DNA of 60,622 nt, from NCBI RefSeq assembly GCF_009193355.1, contig NZ_WBVT01000015.1:1-60622 (forward strand). Reading direction: 5' to 3'. The DNA comes from Bifidobacterium leontopitheci (GTDB taxonomy: Bacteria > Actinomycetota > Actinomycetes > Actinomycetales > Bifidobacteriaceae). The position numbers and the translations under genes are program-made. Shown here one piece after another: positions 45,501 to 55,600 of the stretch (the stretch's first letter is position 1; each line of letters begins with the position of its first letter). Under the pieces are notes generated by a model. It ran no database searches. It was given only the letters and a program-made list of their open reading frames with translations, and was not told where the DNA came from.

Positions 45501-47221
45501 CCGCCGCCCTGGAAGGCGATCGGGTTGAAGTTGTTGAACGTGTAGTTCTTCAGCGTGTGGCCCATCACGTTGTGGCCGAGGCGGATGCCGTTGCCGCCGG
45601 CCGCCGACCAGTTGACCGTGTTGTTGACGGTCACGTTCTCGGTGTCGTCGGTATCCCACGCGAGGTTGTCGAGGTCATGCTTCTGCGAGTAGTACTCGTA
45701 GGCGGCGGCCGCGTCGATCCACTCCTGGGTGCGCGGGTTGTCGCCGTTCATGCCGAAGCCCTTGATGTTGTCGGCGTGCGTCGGCTGGAACTGGTTGCCC
45801 GGGTTGTAGTGGCCGGAGGCGAACGCATCGTCGTTGCCGAGCGTCATCACGCCGTTGATGGTCAGGTTCTTGCCGGACGCAAGGTCGGTGCCGTCGACCC
45901 ACGGCTGCGGGTACGGGGTCAGGCCCTTGATGTTGTTGAACGTCACGTTTTCGGCGGTGTGCGTCTCGTAGTTCCACTGCTTGGCGTCGCGCATGTACGT
46001 GTCGTTGAACGTGATGTTCTGCGACTTGACGACCATGACGCCGCCCTGATGCTGGGAGCGGTAGGCGTCGTGGTTGTCGCCGCCGTTGCGCTGGTCATAG
46101 TTGGCGACGCCGTTGTTGTCGAACACGCCGCGGCCGGAGATGGTGATGTCCTTGGAGGACCAGATGCCGATGGCCGGCTCCATGGCCTCGCGGTTGGGCT
46201 GCACGTGGTTCTTCAGCAGCGCGCCCTCGTCCACGTAGACCTTGAGCGGCTTGGTGGTCCACTTGGCGATGTCGAGACCGCCGTAGATGTACGTGCCGTT
46301 CGGGAAGTACAGGGTGTTGAGCTTGTCGTTGCTCTTGATCTCCTCGAGGGCGGCCTGCAGGACGTACGTGTAGTCGTCCGCGGCGAGCGCGCGCTCGTTC
46401 GGGTAGGTGACGTTGCTGGTGTTGGCGGGCACGATCTTGCCCGCGTCGACCTGCGCGTCCTGCGGGATCTCGGTCTTGCCGACCGTCTTGCCGGCCCATG
46501 CGCTCTTCGTGGCCTTGGGCAGGTTGGCGGCCTGGATCTCGGCGTTGGAGTGGGTCTCGAACCACTTCTTGCCGAACTCCTGGATGTTCAACACACCGGT
46601 GGCCTCGTTGATGCCAGAGCCGTCGGCCGCGCTGGTCTTGTCGGGTACGGTGCCTTCGCGTTCGCTCTCAGGCGGGTCGTTGATGACCGCGAGGTACGGC
46701 TGGCCGGCCTTGTTGGTCGCGTCGCCGTTGATCATGACGATGGCCTCGTACAGGCTCTTCTCCATCTTGAAGGTGAGCGTGTTGGTGGCCTTGTCGACCG
46801 TGTACGCGGTGGCCGGGTAGTAGCGCTGCGGGTAGATGTTGACGGTGTTGATGTCGACGCCGCTGACCTTCACCTTGATGACCGGCGTGCGGCTGGTCGA
46901 CTGGAAGCGGGCAATGTCGAAATTGTGGCCGTTGGCCGTGTACTGGACGGCTTCGACGGCGGTGTCGTTCGCGGTGACGGCGAACTTGTCAGACGCCGCG
47001 TCGGGCGACGTGGTGGTGCCCCCGCCGACGCCGGTGGGTGCATAAGTGGTGACTTTTCCGCTGTCGGTGAACTCGTTGTCAGCGGCGGATGCCGTGCTGG
47101 TGGTGAGCGGCATCATGGTCAATGCCATGGCGGCTCCCGCTGCGGCGGCGACAAGGGTGGTGGCGAGCTTGCCGAGACGCTGCCTCATCGTCACGGCGGT
47201 CGCGTGTTCTGCGTACCCCAT
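42545..47221 (-). CDS. wall-anchored GH49-like beta-helix glycosidase, 1558 aa
   Basis: Signal peptide 1 to ~45. An N-terminal beta-sandwich (to ~200; NGHNFDIARFQSTSRTPVI, QPYLAVINDPPE) and a right-handed beta-helix (~240-690) resemble GH49 enzymes of clan GH-N. Candidate acidic residues are in TLGNDDAFASGHYNP (~464) and AWDTDDTENVTVNN (~525). Then: He_PIG-like Ig (~700-777), a DNRLRE/CBM96-like beta domain (~790-990), a cadherin-like domain, three DUF5011 and one Big_3-like domain (~1085-1417), a FIVAR domain (~1423-1485), and GLSKTG plus helix and RRRG. The sortase signal is LSKTG, not LPxTG. AAGGAG sets ATG 47221. It would attack an external polysaccharide; substrate unknown. Promoter and operator are at 47388-47434. 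Confidence 0.88.
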   Translation of the reverse strand: MGYAEHATAVTMRQRLGKLATTLVAAAAGAAMALTMMPLTTSTASAADNEFTDSGKVTTYAPTGVGGGTTTSPDAASDKFAVTANDTAVEAVQYTANGHNFDIARFQSTSRTPVIKVKVSGVDINTVNIYPQRYYPATAYTVDKATNTLTFKMEKSLYEAIVMINGDATNKAGQPYLAVINDPPESEREGTVPDKTSAADGSGINEATGVLNIQEFGKKWFETHSNAEIQAANLPKATKSAWAGKTVGKTEIPQDAQVDAGKIVPANTSNVTYPNERALAADDYTYVLQAALEEIKSNDKLNTLYFPNGTYIYGGLDIAKWTTKPLKVYVDEGALLKNHVQPNREAMEPAIGIWSSKDITISGRGVFDNNGVANYDQRNGGDNHDAYRSQHQGGVMVVKSQNITFNDTYMRDAKQWNYETHTAENVTFNNIKGLTPYPQPWVDGTDLASGKNLTINGVMTLGNDDAFASGHYNPGNQFQPTHADNIKGFGMNGDNPRTQEWIDAAAAYEYYSQKHDLDNLAWDTDDTENVTVNNTVNWSAAGGNGIRLGHNVMGHTLKNYTFNNFNPIAFQGGGRGITVQNNTGTYPKYEDFTIKNSSFDTSRVGTNFSINGKDPLIKNVTVDNVWFSNASAVSNITNIETAKLNDIYIGGKQVQYTNQNKLTVSNVKNLTYTYTDADGKTQPVKTNSLPTFTAPESDVLTAKSNNVLDFKVAATDADEGDSVVVALDETTLPEGAKYDAKTGEFTWKPTEAQAGKTYAVKFTAADEGAQAGDYNPVAKTVTITVLSSSSATAPVAGTVTGDTWVGSWSGDQGVNYGTGRTLRVSGANGDTKRGYVNVDLSKITLGDNDTASLSLTYIGHRSGANATDKAQLKVTKATAAVDPATVTWKTQPALSTDAADSATSAEFTLGSTVVPEGTEDNVKGTGIDGRKITVDITALVKAAKTAGETTLPLAIDNTGTGEIRFVSTEGATTDKLNNAKDDMVPVVEVTTVSPAAISGPTAQTIDEGETGSSEPFELTGADPLKVALSGDTADGKITWNNDTNRLDFAAGIAAGDHKVTVTLTDAKGGTASADFTLTVKAVAKPDTTAPVFKGVEDVTLDYGADFDPLAGVTATDDVDGDVTANIKVSGSVDTSKAGEYTLTYTVADKAGNVATATRKVTVKAKPDTTAPVFKGVEDVTVEYGADFDPLAGVTATDDVDGDVTADIKVEGTVDTKTAGDYTLTYTVADKAGNTAKATRKVNVKAAPLTGIEVAEPSKLDYTVGQTYDATGLKVSKVFADGSTSDAAATEYTVTAVDADGKSVDLSKPFAEAGEVTVTVKLNDTDFSKSFKLTVSPAPDTTAPVFAGVEDVTVNYGADFDPLAGVTATDAVDGDVTKDIKVEGKVDTKKAGEYTLTYTVADAAKNVAAATRKVTVKTQAESPASKDVLDKLNEAIADAEKLNKADYKSGWDAFEAALESAKKLAGAENVTNGQVVDAINALKATEARLVKVTPTEPTKPGDNNGQNNGKPAPTAPKGDKGNAGNAGLSKTGASVTAVAVATVLLLAVGAGVTVLRRRG

Positions 47222-47387
47222 TGTTCTCCTTAACCTGGTTTCCATGTGCTCCGGTTGCGCGCGTGCGCGCCCACATCGCTGCGGGCTGTGCGTCGGGTCG
47301 GCGGCGGCGACATCACTGCCTTGCCGTTGGTCTCCCTGTCGTGGTCAGCGTACCTTGCTGGCTTGGGAGCCGTCGACGCCCGTTTGC

Positions 47388-47434
47388 GTAACCGGTTACA
47401 ACGGTAGTGTAGCTGAAAATGTAACCGATTACAA
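47388..47434 (-). promoter_or_regulatory. promoter with two LacI-type operators
   Basis: On the minus strand TTGTAA (plus 47429-47434) and TACACT (plus 47406-47411) are 17 bp apart. TGTAACCGATTACA (47420-47433) covers the -35 box and GTAACCGGTTAC (47388-47399) lies just downstream of the -10 box. Operator centres are 33 bp apart, about three helical turns. The leader is about 180 nt. This matches the promoter at 56476-56504. Confidence 0.8.
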
Positions 47435-47497
47435 GTCTGGCGGGCGAGGGGCGGGAATGGGCGCAGGGCGGGAGCGGGAACGGGTGCAGTGCGGGAG

Positions 47498-47560
47498 CGG
47501 GAACGAGGCGGGAACGAGGCGGGAACGAGGCGGGAACGAGGCGGGAACGAGGCGGGAACG
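47498..47560. repeat. 11-bp tandem repeat
   Basis: Five complete copies of CGGGAACGAGG and one partial copy follow one another. Earlier degenerate copies start near 47468. It lies upstream of the promoter of the first giant glycosidase gene. No function is evident. Confidence 0.85.
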
Positions 47561-47636
47561 GGTGCGAGGCAAAGCCGACGAGAACCCGACTCCCTCGGCT
47601 CCCCCAGTCCACGGTTCCCCCAGTCCAACCCCACGG

Positions 47637-47910
47637 ATGGGAGAAAAGCAGGAGTCCGCACCCCCAACTACCCAATTCCTCCCATCCTGAACCCCACAGA
47701 TGGGAGAAAAACGGGAGTCCGATAAACCAACTCCCGAATTCCTCCCATCCCACACCCCCACAGATGGGAGAAAAGCAGGAGTCCGATAAACCAACTCCCG
47801 AATTCCTCCCATCCCACACCCCACAGATGGGAGAAAAGCAGGAGTACAAGAACCCAACTCCCGGCTTTCTCCCACCTCAACCTGCCGGAATGGGAGAAAA
47901 CCGGGAGTCC
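47637..47910. repeat. 63-bp tandem hairpin repeats
   Basis: ATGGGAGAAAA followed by GCAGGAGT or CGGGAGT recurs at 47637, 47700, 47764, 47827 and 47890, a 63-64 bp period. Between copies stand the complements ACTCCCGAATT and CTCCCAT, so adjoining half-units can pair in two ways. The DNA lies between the HAD gene end (minus strand) and the glycosidase promoter. Related copies are found at 60238-60391. Confidence 0.85.
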
Positions 47911-47939
47911 GGCCGGCCGCAATCAACCCCGCTGCGCCA

Positions 47940-48701
47940 TCACGGCAGCAAATCGACCGGACGAAGGCCCCGATAGTCCGTGATCGACCGGTCGAACAAA
48001 CCGGCATCGGCAATATCATTGCGCGCATAGCCGGTGACCCTGACGACGTACGCGCCGCTGGCATGGGCGGCGGTCAGGCCCGGCAGGGAATCCTCGAAAA
48101 CCACGCATCGGCGCATCGCGGCACGCACCACGTCGGAGCCGGCAGCCAAGCCAGCATCACTATCGCCGATTACGCCGGCGAGGCGGGCCGCGGTCAGATA
48201 CGCCCGCGGATCGGGCTTATGCGGCACATCGTCATCGCCGCTGATCGACGCGACGAATGCCCCGGCAGGCGCGTGAGCAAGCACATTGTCGACCAGCGGG
48301 CGCGGCGAACCGGTGGCCAGAACCGACGGCACCGACGCCGCAGCCAACTCCGCCAGCAGGTCGCGGACCCCTTCGGCCCACGGCAAGTGGGCACGTTCCA
48401 TGCGCATCACATCGTCGGTCATGATCCGAGACATGCGCTCGTCCGTCATGTCGACGCCACGCTCGCGCAGCAGCGCGCACACGACCGGCAGGGCCGCCCC
48501 CTGCATCTGCTCGGCGAGCGCGTCGTCCCACACGCCGCCGCATGATTCGAGCAGCGAGCGCTCCGCACGCACCCAGTACGGGTCGGAGTCGATCAACGTG
48601 CCGTCCAGATCCCACAGCACGGCGGCGGGAAGCTTGCCGGCCACCTGCCCGGCAGGCGCGTCGCTTGATGTCGTCGCGCAAGAAAGGTTTCCGCTATCCA
48701 T
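47940..48701 (-). CDS. HAD-family sugar phosphatase-like hydrolase
   Basis: The 253-aa protein has the HAD motifs: AVLWDLDGTLIDSDPYW (nucleophile Asp ~33), SVLATGSPRP (motif II), Lys in HKPDPRAYLTAA (motif III) and VVFEDSLPGLTAA (motif IV). The alpha-helical cap between motifs I and II fits the phosphoglycolate/beta-phosphoglucomutase subgroup. It probably removes phosphate from a small sugar phosphate. ATG 48701 is used; a GTG six codons upstream is possible. It lies between the two giant glycosidase genes but on its own, separated by repeats on both sides, so a link with them is not certain. Confidence 0.9.
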   Translation of the reverse strand: MDSGNLSCATTSSDAPAGQVAGKLPAAVLWDLDGTLIDSDPYWVRAERSLLESCGGVWDDALAEQMQGAALPVVCALLRERGVDMTDERMSRIMTDDVMRMERAHLPWAEGVRDLLAELAAASVPSVLATGSPRPLVDNVLAHAPAGAFVASISGDDDVPHKPDPRAYLTAARLAGVIGDSDAGLAAGSDVVRAAMRRCVVFEDSLPGLTAAHASGAYVVRVTGYARNDIADAGLFDRSITDYRGLRPVDLLP

Positions 48702-49160
48702 GGTTCCACTGTAGGCCACCAGGCCAACCGGCCGTTGAAGGCTGCCGCGGAACCGCGGAAATCCGCGCCTGCCGGCAGAATTTTCACACCGTGAGACATG
48801 GGCCGAGGCGGATAGCCGGATAAGACAAATTCATACAGATGTTCACATCTCGGACAATCCTTCTCGCAATAGTAGAACAAATTTGCGATTGATGACTTGC
48901 TCGCATACCATGGTTTTCACATATACAACAGCTCCAGGGGACAGAGCGGGAACATGGGGGACATCATGATCATCAGGGGTATCGAACCGTATCTTCGGAC
49001 GGGCGTCGAAGAAAACGGCATCATGCACACAGTCACTGACGGGAATGCGGCCTTACGACGCGGGACTCGCAGGCGGTGCAGCACGCGAGCGCCAATGGCG
49101 AGGGTCCTGATACCGGAGAAGCGCTGCAGCACGGACATGCACGCAGTCATACGGAGTACA

Positions 49161-49265
49161 TGTGCGACACGGCACTGCATGCACGCGATGCAACACAGCA
49201 TGCGTGCGACACGGCACTGGGCGCTTGCGGCGCGACACTGTTCATGTGCGGCGCGACACTGGGCG
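49161..49265. repeat. 21-bp minisatellite, five copies
   Basis: Five 21-bp units with core GTGCGACACGGCACTG run from 49161 to 49265. Translation in any frame gives heptapeptide repeats (for example QCRAASA, QCRVARM on the minus strand), which explains open frames here. Confidence 0.8.
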
Positions 49266-49436
49266 CGCACCGGGCCACAACGCATCGGAAGGGCCGCTGC
49301 GGGATGCGCTGAAGCCGTGATGCCGCATGAAGTCATGGCCGGGATATGCGGGTCCCGGCATGCGCGGGCGGATATGCATGGGCCGCCGACCTCGTATGCG
49401 AGGCGGCGGTCCATATGTCCCTTCATGAGGGCGGAT

Positions 49437-49471
49437 GGTCCTGATGGGACGAGGCAAGTCCCATCAGGACC
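49437..49471. terminator. 14-bp perfect hairpin
   Basis: GGTCCTGATGGGAC (49437-49450) pairs perfectly with 49458-49471 around GAGGCAA. It is 158 bp past the end of the second giant gene on the minus strand and may stop transcription toward the HAD gene. Confidence 0.5.
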
Positions 49472-49628
49472 GGGTAGGGCGCGAACCCGTGCGGCCGGCG
49501 GAAGCGACGGCGGGAAACCATCGTCGCCGCCTTCGCCGTGGCATCGGGCTCGGCTGTGGCCAAACCGATCAGTCGCGCCGGGCGTACTGCGTCCGGCTGC
49601 GAATCGGCTTGGCCGTCAGGCCCTGATC

Positions 49629-52600
49629 TCAGTCGCGGTTGCGGCGCAGCATGACCGCAATCGCACCGGCGGCGAGCAGCAGCATGCCGGCCACGGCGAA
49701 CGCCGTCACCGAGACGCCGGTCTTGGACAGGCCGGACTGGCCGTTGCCGGACTGCGAGGCGTTGCCTGCCTGACCGTTGCCGCTTCCCGGCTGGCTACCG
49801 CTGTTCTGGCCGGGCTGATCGCTGCCAGGCTGGCCATTGCCGCCGTTGCCGGGCTTGTTCGGCTGCGGCTGCTCGACCGGAACCAGCTTGCCCTGCGCGG
49901 TCTTCAACGCGGCGAGCGCGTCGTCCACTGTCGACTGCCACGAGTCCTTGTCCGCGGAGACCGTCTTCGCATCGGCAAGCGCGGACTGGAATGCATCCCA
50001 ACCGGACTTGTAGTCCGCCTTGTCGAGCTTCTCGGCTTCGGCGATCGCCCTGTTCAGCGCGGTCTTGTCGGCTTCGGCGACGCTCACGGTGAAGGTGTCG
50101 CTGAAGTCGGTGCCGTTGAGCGTCACCGTCAGCGTCACGTCGCCGACCTCCGGGAACGGCTTGGTCAGGTCGACCGGGGCGCCGGAAGGCGCGACGGCCA
50201 GGACCCCGTACTCGGTGGGCTTGGCTTCGGTCACGCTCGCGTCGGACATGACCTTGCTCACCGCGAATCCGGCCGGGTCGTAAGTGTCGCCGGCGATGTA
50301 CGCGGTCTTCTTCGGCTTGGTGACCTTGATGCCCACGACCGTCGGAGCCGGCTTTTCGCGGACCGTCACCGTTCGGGTGGCCTTCGCTTCATTACCGGCG
50401 TTGTCCGCGACCGTGTAGGTCAGCGTGTACGTGCCGGCCTGTTCGGTGTCCACGCTGCCGGAGACCTTGAAGGACTTCGTCACGTCGCCGTCCCGGTCGT
50501 CGGTGGCGGTCACGCCGGCCAGCGGGTCGAATGCGGAACCGTAGTCGATGGTCACATCATCCACTCCGGAGAACACCGGTGCGGTCGTGTCGGGCTTCTG
50601 CGTCACCGTCAGGTCGAACGTGCCGGTGAACTCGGTGCCGGTCAGGGAGACCGTGACCGTCACCTTGCCGATGGAGGACTCGGCGAACGGCTTGGTCAAA
50701 TCGACCGTCTTGCCCTCGGCATCCGCGGCGGAGACCGTGTATTCGCCGGTTTCGGCGGCGGCCTTGGAACCGTCGGAGAAGACCTTGGTCACGGCGAGTC
50801 CGGTGCCGTCATAGGTCTCGCCGACCTCGTATACGGTCTTGACTGGCGTGGCGACCTCGATACCGGTCACGGTCGGCGCGGCTGGCTTGGTCAGGCCCTG
50901 CTGAGCCTTGGTGAGGGCTGCGGCGGCCGAATCAACGTCCTTCTGGGCGATGCCGTGGTCGAGGAAGGTCTGCTTGGCGGTCTTGGCTGCGGCGAGCGCA
51001 TCCTCGAACGCCTTCCAGGATTCCTCGGTGTAGCCGTCGTTCGCGACCTTGCCGGCCGCGTCGATCGCCGCATCAAGGGCCGTGGTGTCAGCCATGGCGA
51101 CCGCGCCCACGCCTTCGTCGGTCGGCTTGATGGTCTGCATGAGACCGTCGGCGCCGAAGTGGATTTCGCCGATCGCGGTCTCGCGGTGGTAGCCGAGAGA
51201 CGGCGAGTGGAAGATGCCGAGCGGCGTGTAGTGACGGTGATAGGCCATGAACCAGCGGTCGTTGCCGTTCGTGTCGATCACGTGCACGTCGGACTGGTGG
51301 GCGGTGCCCTGCAGCTGCTTGGAGGCGTCCTGCTGCAGCAGCGTGCCCTTGAACGCGATGTCGCCGTCGAGCGAGTCGGAGACGCCGTAGTTCACGTGGT
51401 AGTTCGGCGAGCCGGCGTCGTCGCAGGTCCAAGTCCAATGGTACTTGCCATCACGGTAGGTGACGACGACGGACTCACGGAAGTCGGTCAGACCCTTGAT
51501 CGTGCGCACGGTGCCGGACTTGACGCTGACCATATCGTCGTTGAGCTCGGCGATGGCCGGCGTACCGTTGCCGTACGTGATGTACGACTTGCCAGTGGTC
51601 GGGTCGGTGAAGATGGACGGGTCAATCGCCTGGTTGACGGTCACACCTTCCATCGTGCGGGTGACGACCGGCTGGTCGGCGGCCTTATACGGGCCGGCAG
51701 GATTGTCGGCCACCGCGACGCCGATGGCGGACTGGCCGTTCGGATACTTCGCGCAGTAGTAGAAGTAGTACTTGCCGTTCTTCTTCTCGATGGTCGGCGC
51801 CCACGCGGAGCCCACGGACCACGGCGAGACCGTGGTCTGGTCGGTCCAGTAGGACTGCTTCTGGCCCGCGTGGTCCTTGTTGACGTCGAGGATCACGCCC
51901 TCGTCTTTCCAAGTCTGCAGATCGGTGGAGCTGAAGGCGTGGAAGTAGTTGCCGCTCCAGCCGGAGAAGCCGTCGGTGGTCGGGAAGATCCAGAACCTGC
52001 CGTCGAAGTAGTCGATGTCAGGGTCGGCGTACTGGCCGGGCAGGACCGGGTTGCTACCGACGGTAGCGGCCTTGATGGTCCACTCGTCGGATGCGGTGCC
52101 GTCGCTGGTGGCGTAGGTGACGGTCAGCTTGCGGTCGCGGGTCAGGTCGAGCTTGTCGCCGCTCTTGAACGGCTGGCCGTCGACGGTGAACGTGGCGTCG
52201 CTGTAGGCCGCCTTGAGCGTGACGGGCAGCGCCTTCGCGTCGCCGCGACGGTTCACCACGGACGTGATGGTCTTGGTGTCCTTATCGACGGTGGTGCGGG
52301 TGGCGGAATGGTCGTCGGTGCCCTGCAGCGAATCCGGATCAGTCGGCACAGTGCCCACGGTGGCGGCGGTGATGGCCGCGGCGTTGTTGGCCTTCGCGAT
52401 CTCCTCGTCGCTCAGGACGCGGTTGTAGATCTTCATGTTGTCGAGCATACCCGTGAAGTATTCGCCGGATCCCCAGTTGGCCTTGCCGACCTGCAGGATG
52501 CCGCCGGACTCGCCGAGGATGCTCGGCAGGTCAAGGCCCTTGACGTCCTTGCTCTCCTGGGCGAGCACGCCGTCGACGTACACGCGCGTGAACTCGTCGG

Positions 52601-55600
52601 AGACGGTCACGGTTACGTTGTACCAGCCGCTTGCCGGCGCGGTGCCGGAGGCGTTGCCGCGGGTGTCGCGGTTGCCTTCGGTGTTGTAGCGTTCGACGCT
52701 CACGGATCCGGGCTTGGCCATGACACCAAGGTAATGCTCGGACTTGTTGTACTGCGGGGCGTTCGTGTTCGGCGCCGCGTAGAAAGCCCAGCCGGGGTTG
52801 CCGGAATCGGGCTTCGCGTCGAACGAGACGGTCAGGTCGTTCACGCCGGCCAGCAGCGGCGTGCCATCCGCCTTGGTGACGTTGAGCCAGAAGCCGTTGC
52901 CGATCTTCGCGGCGGTCGTCTTGTTCTCGTCGTTCGTGGCGGTCGCGGCGGAGCCTTCGATTTCCGCGGTCGCGGCGGAGGATGCGGCGTCGACGTAGCC
53001 GGTGGCGCCGTCCTTGAGGTCATCGAACGTGAAGTTCGCGAGCACGTCGGAGGTCTGGCCGCCGCTGATGGGCAGGGTCACGTCGAGCGTCGGAGCCTGG
53101 TCGGCCTTCGCGCCGTAGATGCCTTCGGCCGCGCCCTTCGTGTTCACGAAGTACAGCTCGTCGTTGGCGAACTTTCCGCCCACCGCGAGCAGCAGCGTGG
53201 ACTTGCCGGCCTTGACCGCATCCTGCACGGCCTTGGTCACGTCGACGGTCACGGTCGTGCCGGCCACGGAGCCGGGCACGTCGTTGCGGACCTCGGCGTT
53301 GCCGTTGTCGAATGCAGCGGACTCGGTGGTGCCCTCTTCGGTCGCGGTGAAGTCGGGGCGCGTGTTCCACGTCATGCCGGCGAGCGAACCGTCGAAGTCG
53401 GTACCGTCAAGACGCTTGGTCGCCTCGACCGGGGAGACGGCGATCTGCTCGTCCGCACGGTTGGCGGTGTCGTAACGGCGGCCGATCAGCGTCAGCTTGA
53501 GCTGGGCGGCGGAGGGAGACGTGCCCTTGAACTTGGCGAGGTCGAACTGCACGAACCCGAGCTTCACATCGGTGCCGTCACCGGTGTTGGTGCTCGTGTT
53601 GCGTTCGCCGAGCAGGCCCTTGCCGGTCGTGTTGCGCACGGCGAAGTAGCCGGCCGTGTTCTTGCCGCCGGGGTTGGCGCTGTAGTCCTGCGTCTTGTTG
53701 CCCTTCCACGAGGCCACATAGGCGTCGGCGGAAGAAGTGACGGACTTGATTTCGGACTTGGCGGAGACCACGCGGATGCGCACGGACTTGGTCACGGCGT
53801 CATAGTCGCCGGCCTGCGCGCCCTCATCGGCCGCAGTGAACGTGACGGAGTAGTTCTTGCCGGACTGCTCCTCGGTCGGCGTCCACGTGAACTTGCCGGT
53901 CGAAGCGTCGAACCTGGCGCCATCGAGACCGCTCAGGTCGGAGACGGACAGCTTCACGTTGTCGCCGTTCGCGACATCCGGGTCATCGACCTTCACGTCG
54001 AAGCTCAGCTCCTTGCCGGCGGTCGCGGTGAGCGTGCCGGCGGTCGGCGCGGTGAATGTCGGCAGGCTGTTCTGCTTGACCGGCTGCGTCTTGCCGTCGG
54101 CGTCCGTGTACGTGTAAGCGAGCGCCTTGACCGAGTCGGACTTGGTGAAGTTCGCCTGGTTGGTGTACTGCACCTGCTTGCCGCCGACGTACAGGTCGTT
54201 GACGGTCGCGTCGGTGACGTTGTTCATCGAGAAGCCGGCGTTCGCGTTGGAGAACCACGTGTTGTCGATGGTCACCTTGGCGATGGGCGTGCGGGTGATG
54301 GTGTAGTCGTTGCCGGAGCCGTCCGGGTTGGGCCGGTAGCCGTTGTCCTTCTGGTTGGCGGCGGTGACGGTCTGGGTGTTGCCTTGGCCGCCCTGCACGG
54401 AGAAGTTGGTGCCGACGCGCGAGGTGTCGAACGAGGAGTTCAGCACCTGGATGTTCTCGTAGCGCGGGTAGATGTCGGTGTTGTTCTGCACGGTGATGGC
54501 GTTGCCGCCGCCCTGGAAGCCCAGCGAGTTGAAGTTGTTGAACGTGTAGTTCTTCATCTGGTAGCCGTGGGCCTCGTGGCCGAGGCGGATGCCGTTGCCG
54601 CCGGCGAACGACCAGCCGAGCGTGTTGTTGAGCGTGATGTCATGGCTGTCGGCGGTGTCCCAGGCGTCGTTGTCGATGCCGTGGGAGTCCACGAACGCCT
54701 CGTAGCCGCCCACCGCGTTGTCATAGCCTTGGATGTTGGGGTTGGAGCCGTTGAATCCGAACATCTTGTTGTACAGGTCCGGCTTGTCGGCCTGGAACCA
54801 GCGGCCCGGGTTGTAGTGGCCGGAGGCGAACGTGTCGTCGTTGCCGAACGTGACGGCGCCGTTGACGGTCAGGTTCTGGCCGGACGCGAAGTCCATGCCG
54901 TCACCCCAGCTCATCTCGTACGGGGTCAGGCCCTTGATGTTGTTGAACGTGGAATCCTTGGCGGTGTGCGTCTCCCAGTTCCACTGCTTGGCGCCACGCA
55001 TGTACGTGTCGTTGAACGTGATGTCGCTGGACTGCACGACCATGACGCCGGCCTGATGCTGGCTGTTGTAGGCGTCGTTCTTGTCGCCGGACGTGTTGCC
55101 GTTCTTGTCGGAGTAATTCTTCGCACCGTTGCCGTCGTAGATGCCGCGGCCGTCGAACACGATGCTCTTCGAGTTCCATACGCCGATGGCCGGCTCCTGG
55201 GCCTCGCGGTACGGCTGCACGTGGTTCTTCAGCAGCGCGCCCTCTTCGGTGTAGATGGTGAGGTGGCCGCCCTTGAGCTTGCTGCCGTCGACGCCGTTGA
55301 CGTCCATGCCGCCGTACGTGTACGTGCCATTGGGGAAGTACAGGGTGTTGAGGGTGGATGCGTTGTTTTCGATGAAGTCGAATGCGGCCTGCAGCGCGTA
55401 GGTGGAGTCGTCGGCGCTCATGGCGCGCTGGTCGGGGTAGCCGACCTGGGTGACCGTTTCGGAGCCGCTGACGACGGTGCTCGCCTTGGCGGGGTCGGTG
55501 ACGACGTTGCCGTCCTTGTCTTTGCCGTAGATGATGCGGCCTTCGGAGGTGACGCCCTTGGCGGTCTGGCCGCCGACCTGCGTGCCCTTGCCGTCGTTGT

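Larger units (their letters stand above)
48702..49628. other. 927-bp gap with a minisatellite and hairpins
   Basis: No convincing gene is present. Open frames here are compositionally odd, Cys/His/Arg rich and made of a translated repeat. The stretch holds the 21-bp repeats at 49161-49265, the inverted repeat GGCCGCCG-CCTCG with CGAGG-CGGCGG near 49381-49412, and the hairpin at 49437-49471. The part 48702-49000 is AT-richer and may include the HAD promoter. Confidence 0.5.

Noticed and set aside
42311..47233. Plus-strand open frame of 1640 codons
   Set aside because: It is the antisense of the 1558-aa glycosidase gene. Its Val/Gly/Asp/Arg-heavy composition comes from G/C-biased third positions on the other strand, and it has no ribosome site or motif.
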